From Yamagishiella unicocca (Eukaryota; Chlorophyta; Chlorophyceae; Chlamydomonadales; Volvocaceae): a DNA stretch of 64,000 nucleotides. This document shows positions 35,201 through 45,023 of this stretch, piece after piece. Location: assembly GCA_003116995.1 (NCBI GenBank), contig BDSL01000005.1, positions 682,001 through 746,000 on the forward strand, written 5' to 3'. The translations under genes were made by a program, and so were the position numbers. The notes under the pieces are model-generated. The model did not search any database. It saw only the letters and a program-made list of their open reading frames with translations, and was not told the DNA's origin. The stretch's first letter is position 1. Every line of letters starts with the position of its first letter.

Positions 35201-38200
35201 TCTGGCTGATCGCGAACCAATCAGAGCGATCCCTCAACCAGACGAACGAGTTCATGCAGTGAGTACGGCTTGTCGTACGGCGGATTGGCGTCGTGGCGCA
35301 CGGCAGGGACGCAACGCCCCGTGCCGCAGTTGCCGCAGTCGGGGAGCTTGTAAACTGTAAACGCTGAGGTGATAGGTGCTCAACGGTTGGATGGTTGGCT
35401 AACCGTAGCAGTTGCTGTTGGTTGGCATGTTTCCGTACGCGTCTAGATGCTTCCGCTGCTGGATGCGGTAGCGGAGCCTGGCGATATCGCGTCGTCCGAG
35501 TGCCGAAGAACGGAAAGAGTGTTGCGGCGGCAACCGTTGCGTGACCGTTGTGATGTCGTTGCAGACGCAGTCACCTGCCGTACACAACCTCACGGGAGCT
35601 CTTGTTCCTGTTCCCGAGCGCGCGTAAATGCACGGACCCGCGGCCGCCCGCATCTGCAGCCCCACAACAAGTCCCTTGCTGTTGTCTGGGTGGGCCTTGC
35701 GTACGGCGCAGGCACGTGGGTTACCAGCTCGGCCTCAAGTACGCGCTGATGTTTGCTGCGTCGTGGGGCCCAAACAAAACCGGTTTGTCTTCGAGGAGCG
35801 CCCTAAAAACTGGTAGTACGGAGACGTGCGGCAGCGGCAGCGGTTTGTCGTACTTGATGGAGACGACCGGAACGGCGACGGCGGCGGCGGCGGTGGCGAT
35901 CCTAAACATGGACCGAAACGATGTTCAAGCAGTCGTCAAGGTGGGTGTCGGCGCCGCCTCGGACCTGTCCTGACCTCACCTGGTCTCAAATCCTGATTTC
36001 TCTGTTACTCTTCAGCTGCTCAGTTACCGTGGCTCCCGGGAAAGCAGCCGGTCCCTTGTCGTACCCCAAGCCGTAATCGGGGCTTAGCAAGGCCTTAATG
36101 CGCGCCGGCCGTTACACCCCACGTGCAGGCGTCCCTAGAAGCCATTGAACACAGCAACGCGGCGTACGACATAACCTTGCCGTACAGCGCCGATTACAGG
36201 CAAGTGGTGGAACCATCCTCACACCGCACTCTCGCAGCGTCAACGACCGCTCTTGCGAAGGGGTGCTGGTGCAGGTAGCCGCGGGACCTGGCGGCCGGCC
36301 CCCCTGGAGTGCCTGGCACGGAATCCGCCCCCTCCAAGCCTCTATGGCTTCCTGGTCCAAATTCATGGCCTGCAAATCGACACCACCACCACCACCAATA
36401 CCACTCCTACCACCACCACTACCACCAATACCACCACCACCACCACCACCCACTCATCGCGATTAGAGCGCCGCGAGCCACGTGTACGTCGTACGGGCAC
36501 TGCCGATGGCCTGGAAGTTACCTGGAAGGTACCTTGCATCGTACATGCCGGTAGCCGTTGGTTATCGGGTACCGGCACTCAGTTAGTCGGCACTCACTAC
36601 ACCCCTCCACTCAATCCGGGCATCGCACGTGGCACGGGGTGGATGACCCACGGGTCGCGCTGCTACGCTGCAGGCAGGTGCTGGATGACCTCGCCACCAG
36701 CACTCTGTTGGCCGTGGCCGCTGCTCGCGGAACCAGCCCGCCGAACACCTCCAACCAGCTGGACCCCTCCGTGGTGCAGCAGCTGCCGGCGTTGGCGGCA
36801 AACGCAAGCAACATGTATCAGGACATCTTCGGCAGTGAGTGGCGCGGTAGTGGCGGCGCCGCCGTTTCGCGCGGGGGGCTCGGCCGGGGTAAAATGCGCC
36901 GTACCGTACGGACGGCCACGTGATGCTGCTGGCGGATGGTCTTCTCTGTCCTGTGCGCCCACAATACATGCCGTACCGTCTCACCCCACCCTCCTCCGCA
37001 TGCACCTTAAAACGTCTGTCCTAAACGGTTTTTTCTCGCGTCCACGGGTCTTCCTTAAAACCCCCCTCCGCACCCCCGCTCCCCTCCCCAGCCACGCTCG
37101 TCGTAGCCTTGCCGTGCCGACACGTTGCCGCATATGCCCAGCACGCGCCCCTTCACCATCGAATAGAACACCCAAGCGGTGATTTACCGTCCTCGCCCTG
37201 CCCGCGTCCACTGCCGCCGGCCCCCCCCGGGTCCCCTTTCGCCGCCAGGGTTCCCCTACCCAGACATCCTTCGACAGGCTTACTTGTCTCCGTTCCAGAC
37301 GCTTCCAACGGATAGCCCTGCCGCGCCGGCCTCCTCCAAGTCGGCCCTGCAAGTGGGCGTGCCCATAGCCATCGGCGTCAGCTGTGCACTTGCAGTGGTT
37401 CTGGCGGGCCTTATGTGCGGCTGGTACGTGTCTCGGAGTCGGCGCCTGAAGACTGTGGCGCCGCCCGGTGCAGGGGAAGCCACGACGCTGGTCATGACGG
37501 ACGTGCAGGTGGGGGGGTGCAAGGAAAATACAAAAGAGAAACTGTCTAGGACAGACGTTTCGAGGCGGGGGATGGGGGCTTGGTGGACTGGAGTGTCTGT
37601 GCGCGTTTGCACGGCGAGGTTGGTAAGGCGAGGGGTTAGGGTTTTAGGGTTTGAATGTGGTACTGAACAGTGCGCGTCACGGGCTGGCAAGAGCAAGCTC
37701 GTGGTTGCGGCGCACGCTGTGGCCGGGGTATGGGTGTGTGTGCGTGTGCGCACGGGGGGAAGGAGGAGGGCGGGCACGGGATGCGCCAGTGAAATATGCC
37801 TGCTCCGGCTACCGCTCGCCGCGGCCTGCCGTACTCGCGCTCTCCACTCACTCGCTCACTCACTCACCGGTCCCACTCACCGGTCATGACGTCCTCGCCC
37901 CGTCTGGTGTCGTGTGGTGTCGTATCGCGGTGGAAACCCAGAACTCGACACTGCTGTGGGAGGTGCTGCCCTCGGGCGTCATGGACGTGTGTCTGGGCAT
38001 CCACCACCGGGTTATCCGGAAGGTAAGCGGGGGGGGGGAGCCCAGTAGGCAGCGAATGGGCTGGAGGCCGGGGCCTTTCGCTGCGAGTGCCCGATTGAAC
38101 GAATGAATAGATGGATACGTGTCGTGTTTCGCGCACGATTGAGTCCCGCCTCCTCACCCTCCTCACCCTCCTCACCCTCCTCACCCTCCTCACCCTCCTC

Positions 38201-41200
38201 ACCCTCCTCACCCTCCTCACCCTCCTCACCCTCCTTCTCCTCCTTATCGTCCACGCCCCCGCCAGTGCATCGAGGACAGCCGCGGCTACGAGGTGTTCAC
38301 CGAGGGCGACGCATTCGCCGTGGCCTTCCACACCCCGGCGGACGCGCTGGGCTTCGCGCTGGACGCGCAGGTGGGCACGAGGGCTGGCGACAGGGGTCGG
38401 TTGTGGCGGTTGGTGGTTGGGAGGTTTTGGTAGGTGGGACGGGTGATGGGCGTAGCGTAGGAGCGCGTGTTGGTCGTACGAGAGGCAAAGTACCGAGTAG
38501 GCCAGGATGCGACGAGAGTGGCCACGTCCCGGTGTGGGGGGGACGAGTGTGCATGCCAGCGAACTCGGTGGGTCGGTCGGAGGACAAAATCATGAAACCA
38601 AGGACCAAGGCAAACAAGCAGTGTGCTGCTCCGAAGCCCGACCCCATCCGCGCCTCCTGTATGGGGGCGATGCCTCGTCATGCACCGCGCCTCCCCCGCC
38701 CGCCCCCTTTGCAGATGGCGCTGCTGACGGCCGAGTGGCCTCCCTCGCTGCTGGACCAGCCAGACGGCTGCGAGGTGTGGGCCCAGCCCCTGATGGCTCA
38801 GACAGCGGGCCGCACCGACGCAACCACCTCGCAGGAGCTGTGGCCGCTGCTCTCGTGGCTGCACCCGGACGCCACCGTCGCGCCGTCACCTGTCGTCGGG
38901 GAGACACCCGAGGCGCGCGCAGCGGCCTCCTCCGGCGCCGACAGCAGCCCCGACCGGCTGGGTGCCAGGCACGTCAGCACCATAAGGCCCTCCCGTCTGG
39001 CGGAGATTAGGATGGACAGCGCGCGGGACAGCGCCCGAGATAGCGCTCGAGATAGCGCCCGAGATAGCGCGCGAGATAGCGCCAGGGACTGCGCCCGAGA
39101 CAGCGCCCGAGACAGCGCCATAGGCAGCGCCATAGGCAGCGCCATAGGCAGATCGCGGCCTAGAGCAACAGCCAGCGATGCCAGCGTTACCTACGGCGGC
39201 GCAACAACGACGAACCAACCGTACGCTGCAGCTACTACGGCGGCAGGGGCAGCAGGCGCAGGCCGGCTGTCCCCGTCCCCCAAGGCGGCAGCCACAGAGG
39301 CAGCCGCAGCTGCGGTGGACCCTGCGCTTGGTTCCGCGGCCGACCCTGCCGGTGGCGGTGGTCGCTGGCAGTTGGACGGAGCGAACGAGACCGACGACAG
39401 CCGCGCGTCGGCCGTTTTGCCGCCCAAGGTGGTTGATGCCAACGACTTGCGGCCGAAGGGGGTCGAGGAGCTGCCGGCGGCGGGGGGCGGCGGCCGCGGC
39501 GGTGATCGTCGCGCGAGCTCCGGAGGAGGATCCAAGGGGGCCGCCGCCACGGCGACGGCGCCGCCGGGCGGCGCCGCCGCCGCCACCGCCGCTGTCAGCG
39601 GCGGCGCCGTTCCCGACCTGCCAGACCCCGCTATGGACATCGCCCCAGACGACTTCCTCCAAATGGACTGGCGGCGATTGGTAACATGGGACGCCGGGTC
39701 GGTGATGCCGCCAAGGAACCGCGAGCGCTCGACCATCACCCCCCGCCCTCCCCCGCTCCAGACCGCCTTCTCAGCCGACCGCCCCCAGCTGGCCTCCACG
39801 GTGGACCAGGTGCCGTCCCCGTTAGGGACCCCTGGGTCGGTGCGGGCCAGCGACCGGGGCTCCCGCGCCGGTCTCACGCTGGCCCTGCTGCAGCCGCGCA
39901 TCATGTCGCTGCACCGAGTGGTACGCAACGCCGCCAGCTCCTTCCGCAGCCCTCCGAGGCGGTCCGGCGAGGGCGTGCGGGAAGCGGTGGAGCGGGCATC
40001 CACCACCGACCTGGAGGCCGCCACAAGCAGCGGCGGCGGGGGACATCTCCCGTCTAGCAGTGGCCGAAACCCCGGTGCGACGGCGGCGACGGCGGCGGCG
40101 GGCTCCGCCTCACACGGGCCGCCGCACGTGCACCTAGCGGAGCCGCCGCCGCAGCTGCCGCTACCGTTGCCGCTGACGCTGACGCTGACGGCGGCGGCGT
40201 CGCCGCAGCCGCCGCCGTCCGACGACCCACTGCGTGATTCCACGGCGCGTTTCAAGCCGGGGGAGCGCTTCCTCAGCAACCTGGTGGGCCCCGGCCGCGG
40301 CCAGCCCGTGTTCGACGCGCTGTGGCACAGCCTCAACACACTGGCCGTGCAGCTGGTCAAGGTGCAGAAGGCCGTGGACGCGAGCGTGCACCGGGAACCA
40401 GCTGGTGGTGGTGGTGGTGCTGCTGGTGGTGGCGGTGGCGGCTCCGGCCCGCGCATGGTTGGCGTGACTGTGGGGGCCGTGATGCGCCGTCTGTATCTAA
40501 ACATGAAGCCAGGAGACGACTCGGCCGCCCTCGCCGCCAGCGGCACCCAGCCGGTGGCACTGCCGATGAAGCTGTTGCAGAAGAGCACCCTGGCGGCGTC
40601 GGGGCTGGGCTTCAGTGAGAGGACCGGCGGGCCGCTGCCCCAGACGCAGCTGGTGCTGCGCGGGCTGCGGGTGCGAATGGGGTTGCACTCGGACCTCAAG
40701 GAGTCGGAGGTGCGCCGGGGGGCCGGGGGTGTTGACAGGAGACCCGTGGGTCGGCACTTAAGAAGCACTTGGAGTTGTTGGGGTATGACAGGAGACCCAT
40801 AGGTCGGCACGGGGTGTTTAGGGGGAAGGGGGGAAGGGGCAAGAAAGCCCGGTGTACACTACGTAGGAGGAGGAAGTGGAAGGACCGGCGATGAGCTGGA
40901 ATGAGCGGAACACGCGTTTGAGCTTGCATTGCATGCCAGGAACGTTTGTTTGGGTACCGGAAACCCTCGCATCAACCGAGCACCCACCGGGCACCCGCCG
41001 AGTCGTCGGCGTTGTGTGTTTGCGTGCGTTGGCATCTAGGCGCTTGCGCCTGCGTGTGTAGCCCGTGTCACTCTCCCCTTTGGGGCGCTGTCTTCGATGT
41101 CGCGCTCGCGCATGGCGCCTCACCCCCGCAACCGCAATCGTAACCGTAACCGCAACCGTAACCGCTACCGACATCTCAACCGCAGGTGGTTTACACCATG

Positions 41201-43813
41201 CGGGAGGGCGTCGCCATGGTCGCCTACAAGGGCGACTTCCTGACCACCTGCAGGGACGTCAGTGACGCAGCCACGGTAGGGCGGTTGGGTTGCGAGGAAG
41301 ACCGGCGGCGTGGTTGGATGGTTGGGTGGTTGGGTAGTTGGGTGGGTCGACAAATGACCTGAATGAGACGAGGCGGCGCAGGCGGTAAGGTGGCGAGAGA
41401 AGAATTTGGCGCGCTCAGAAGGTGCCGCCCGACGGCCACACGGCATCTGCGGCGGGCCGCCGCCAGACTCGTGGGCGTAGAACCGCCATCCAAACACGCG
41501 GCTTGAAGGCTGACCTGCCGTGTGTGTTTTAAGTATGCTGAGCTGAGCCGTGTGTGTTTTAAATATGCTGAGCTGAGCCGTGTGTATGTATGTGTATGTG
41601 TGTGTTGCCCGCTGTGCTGCGACGCAGGGTGGCGTCGTGTTGCTCAGCTACAGCGCCTTCAAGAAGTACCACAGTGTACGGCAGGAGGCGAGCCAGGCTC
41701 GGGACCTGATGCTGCTGGATCTGGGGGAGCACATCCTGGCGACCAAGGGTGCGGGGGGGGGGCGGGGGGGAGCGGGAGAGGGTGTGGTGGGGGGTGGCGG
41801 GGGTTGCGAGGGGGGCAACGCTACCACAGGGTAATGCCGCTGCGCCAAACGGACCGCGCTGCCTCCTCCGCCTCCGGTCCGGATTCGCACGCCACCCAGC
41901 TGCTGCTTCCCGTGCACTCGCCAAAAGGCGCCGGCGCACGGTACTCAGCGCGGTCTGGCCGATACCCGGCCCACTGCACCCCGACCTGTGGATCGGACTG
42001 ATCCCCCCCCCCTCGACCTACCGACTTGTGACCCCCCTCGACCTACCCCTCCCCCCCTACCTCTCCAGCAGGCATCGCAAAACGTCTGTCCTAAACGGTT
42101 TTTCTCGCATCCACGGGTCTTCCTCTTCCCCCCCCCCTTTAACTCCTGCGCAGAATGCGACACGCCCTCCTCCACCGGCGCCAAGAACTGCCCCCCGGCC
42201 CGGCCGCTCTACTGCGCACTGAGCCCCAGCCTCACCTCCCGCTTGGCGCTGCTGCCCGACCTGGTGCGCACCCGGCGGGAGGTGGTGCCCGGCTGCCTGT
42301 CGGCGCCCGCCGGAATGGTGGCCCCCGTGTTCTGCAACGTGGTGGGCGTGGAGTCGCTGCTCAAGTGGCAGGAGGTGATGCATCAGATGCTGGACCGCGA
42401 GGCCAGCGGCATGACCGCCACCGCGGCCGGCTCTGGGGCCCCTAGGGAGGACGGCAGGCCGCGGGTGGTTGATGTCGCCATGGCGCTGTTTCGTGATCTG
42501 GCGAAGGAGGCCGCGGGACGTCACGGGGGCTATGTGGTCGCTTCCTCGGACGACCTGGGGCACTGGGTGCTGGTGTTTGCTGCGCCGGAGCAGGCGGTGC
42601 TGTGGGGCCTGGGCATGCTGGAGGCGATGCTGACGGCGCAATGGCCCGAGGGATTCCTGGAGCATGAGCTGACGGAGGAGGTGTACAAAGGTGCGGCGGC
42701 GCCAGGGCGGGAAGGAGTGATGATCGGTGGTGGTGGTGGTGGTGGTGGTGGTGCGCCCTCCGCGCTTGTGCAGCCGCGCGTTTGGGGGGTGGCGAGGTGA
42801 CCCGGTTTGTGGAGGGAAGGGGGGGGTTAAGGTATCCGCAAGACCCCGGTCACCGTCCTGGGCCCACGATGACCGGACCCTAAAACCCTAGAACCCTAGA
42901 ACCCTAAAACCCACCGCCCCACTTCCCTTTCGTTGTGGCCCCACTCCGCAGGTGGTGTGCTCATCAAGCGCGGGCTGCGGCTGCGGCTGGGTGTGGACTA
43001 CGGCTGCGCCATGATGCGGCTGGTGCCCCGCACCGGCAAGCTGGACTACGGGGGCCGACCCATGAACCGGGCAGCGAGGATCGCAGCGAAGGCCAAGGCG
43101 GCGTCGGTGGGTGCTGCACCCGGCTGCACGGGAGGGGGCGCGGCGGCGGCAATAATGGGGGGCACCTGCTGCGCTTAGCTTCGCGCGAGAACAGCTGCTG
43201 CTGCCGGCGCGAGCGACTGGCGCTCGCTTGTGCCCGTATCCTCGGTCGGTGGTAGACAGGACGCGTGTCGATCGTCCAGCTCACCATGCAGGCGGTGGAG
43301 CCGGCCTGGGAGCCCACCGTGTGTGAGAAACTGAAACTCCAACCAGCCCACCGGCCCCCCAGCTGGGAACACAGCCACTAGCATGTACTGTCGTAATGTC
43401 CTGACACCCCCTGCCTACCCGGCGGCTGCCATTGCTGCCTCGTTGCCGCCTGCCTGCCTCGCTGCCAGCCCACCCATCCAGCGCCCCTCGTTCCACTCCT
43501 CGTGCCTTCGTTCGCGGCCCTAGTTCACCCCCCCTCGTTCCACCCCTCGCGCCTTCCGCCCGACCGCCCTTAGATGCTGGTCAGCGGTGCCGTGCGGGAG
43601 GCGGTGCGGCCGGTCTTGCACGACCGGGTCGCCTCCACCAGCATGGGCTGCATGGAGCTCAAGGGCGTGCGAGAGCAGATGGAGCTGTGGTCTCTGGCCT
43701 CGGTGGTGGTACGGGCGCCGGCCAAGACAGCGACCATGGATCCCGACGCGAGGGACGAGAGGCTCCTGTCGGATACGAAGGCCGACGACAACTTGGCAGG
43801 TTGTATGTGTTAG
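32264..43813 (+). CDS. receptor-type class III nucleotidyl cyclase with solute-binding ectodomain
   Basis: Likely makes cAMP or cGMP in response to an extracellular ligand. Exons: 32264-32538, 33090-33378, 33635-33941, 34318-34425, 34529-34786, 34970-35258, about 35565-35940 (one or two exons, unresolved), 36129-36199, 36674-36834, 37264-37508, 37942-38022, 38266-38370, 38715-40709, 41186-41275, 41628-41748, 42154-42690, 42952-43106, 43574-43813 (TAG); about 1,900 residues. Exon 1 ends in a hydrophobic segment, LRLVLLGALLHATC. Exons 3-10 resemble bacterial family-1 solute-binding proteins (LAPLLLYYRRDWL, NPLFAAGRCLFTIDW, SGRIGVALLPGS). The membrane span GVPIAIGVSCALAVVLAG is in exon 10. The first cyclase half has TDVQNST and EGDAFAVAF; the second has GKLDYGGRPMNRAARI. 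A Ser/Ala/Gly-rich insertion of about 600 residues splits the first half. The start ATG and the 43106/43574 junction are less certain. Confidence 0.85.
36200..36201 (+). other. GC 5' splice site in the receptor cyclase
   Basis: The exon ends GATTACAG and the intron begins GCAAGTGG. The next exon starts with G after GCTGCAG at 36674, giving SADYRQVLDDLA in frame. This is the GC-AG consensus. Confidence 0.75.
37005..37065 (+). repeat. dispersed intron element, cyclase copy 1
   Basis: Reads AAAACGTCTGTCCTAAACGG, then TTTTTTCTCGCGTCCACGGG and TCTTCC. It lies in the intron 36835-37263 and nearly matches 42074-42127. Confidence 0.85.
37523..37571 (-). repeat. dispersed intron element, cyclase copy 2 (reverse)
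   Basis: On the minus strand it reads CGAAACGTCTGTCCTAGACA, then GTTTCTCTTTTGTATTTTCC. This is a diverged copy of the same element in opposite orientation, in the intron 37509-37941. Confidence 0.7.
38150..38240. repeat. 9-bp minisatellite (CTCACCCTC)n in cyclase intron
   Basis: About nine perfect copies of CTCACCCTC in the short intron 38023-38265, just upstream of the acceptor at 38265. It keeps both strands open and inflates predicted frames there. Confidence 0.9.
39012..39152 (+). repeat. 12-bp coding repeat (DSAR)n in the cyclase insertion
   Basis: About ten copies of a unit like GATAGCGCCCGA, read in frame as DSAR, ending in a SAIG variant. It lies in the large insertion inside the first cyclase half. 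Confidence 0.9.
42074..42128 (+). repeat. dispersed intron element, cyclase copy 3
   Basis: Reads AAAACGTCTGTCCTAAACGG, then TTTTTCTCGCATCCACGGG and TCTTCC. It ends about 25 bases before the acceptor at 42153, in the intron 41749-42153. Confidence 0.85.
42878..42912. repeat. interstitial telomere-like repeat (CCCTAAAA/CCCTAGAA)
   Basis: Four consecutive units, CCCTAAAA, CCCTAGAA, CCCTAGAA and CCCTAAAA, in the cyclase intron 42691-42951. CCCTAAAA is the complement of TTTTAGGG, the telomere repeat of Chlamydomonas. Confidence 0.85.
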
Positions 43814-45023
43814 GGTTTGGGGAGGCTGACGCCGAGATGATGATGATGGTGGTGGTGGTAATTAAGGATGGGGAGGAAGAGGAGGAGCAGGTTGTGTGTT
43901 TGTTTGGCCGTTGGGTTTGTTTGACGTATGTTGCGTGTATGTCATACGATCTGTTGACGCCCCCCAAGGGCGGTCGTAGTCGGGTGGGGTGTGAAAGCAG
44001 GCAGGTACCATCGCCTGCCCGCCTTAATTTTTGTGCATGATAAGGGCGGCTAAGTTTTTTATTCTGCACTTAGACGCGCGTTCATTGCTCTTTACGACTG
44101 AGCATTGTGCAATCCCTCACGCTTGCCATAACCGCAAACTACTGATAGACCATCCCCCCGGGTGGCCAAACTTAGACAGCGGTTCGAGGGCTCGACCGCG
44201 CTGGTGATCTGTCTGACTAACGCATACTTTCCTGCTCAATGCTAATTTGCGACCCTGCCGTCGGAGGGCTGTGTGGGTTACCGGTGCTGTGGGCCGCCGG
44301 CCGTAATCGTCACTGCCATTGCATCTTTGAAACTGGCGCACTTTGACTATGGTGGTGGACTTTGATGGACTTCCCGGTGGGATAACACCGACACGACCCG
44401 AACCACCCTATTCAGAAATCAGCAGCTGTGAAGCGGCTCAACCTCCGCCTCCTCCGCCCCGCTGCCTCGCAAGTGAAAACTTGCTGCGCGCTCCTCACGC
44501 CCTGTCGCCGGCCCTTGCCACGTCACCGGCACTGTACGACACCACCAGCAGCCGAATGCAACCGTAGCAGCCCCAACCGGCGGCCGTGGCTGCAGCACGC
44601 ACAGCGCAAGGGATGCCATGCACGCACCCTCACCTGGCGCGCTGGTTCCTGCTCCTCTCCCCCACATCGCACCACATCCGACCAGAACCTCGCCTCCCTT
44701 GCGCGCGATCGCAGCCTGCACGACGCACAGCCGCGCGCGTGGCATCCCGCATAAGGCCCTCATAAGGCCCACCACGAGGCCTCCGTACCCACCGCATAGC
44801 GCACCGACACGCCCCTAATTGCCCCGTCTACCGAGGCCCGGCAACAAAGGGTCACGGGTATGAACACACGCGCCTCGGGGCCGCGGCATGAGTAACGCTC
44901 GCGCGTCAGTGCACGAGCCCGCCGTCGTCGTACGCAGCGCGCATAGGTTGCGTGCGAGGTCTCCACGTGCGATGAGGGTCGCGGTCCCGGCTGCTGCTGC
45001 TGCCGTTGCCACTGCCGCCGCCG
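43814..45023. other. region between convergent genes (cyclase and glycosyltransferase)
   Basis: Holds both 3' UTRs. A GATGATGATGGTGGTGGTGG-like run follows the cyclase stop. I saw no TGTAA signal in either expected place and no coding content. A direct repeat of CATAAGGCCC near 44751-44775 resembles one near 53157-53200. Confidence 0.45.

Noticed and set aside
38103..40802. 899-residue plus-strand open frame taken as one coding unit
   Set aside because: Its first 200 or so residues come from intron minisatellite and intron read-through. Cyclase similarity starts at 38266 in one frame and resumes at 38715, and the true exon ends at 40709.
39191..40810. 539-residue minus-strand frame opposite the cyclase
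   Set aside because: It is the antisense shadow of a GC-rich exon. The plus strand has matching splice phases and known motifs.
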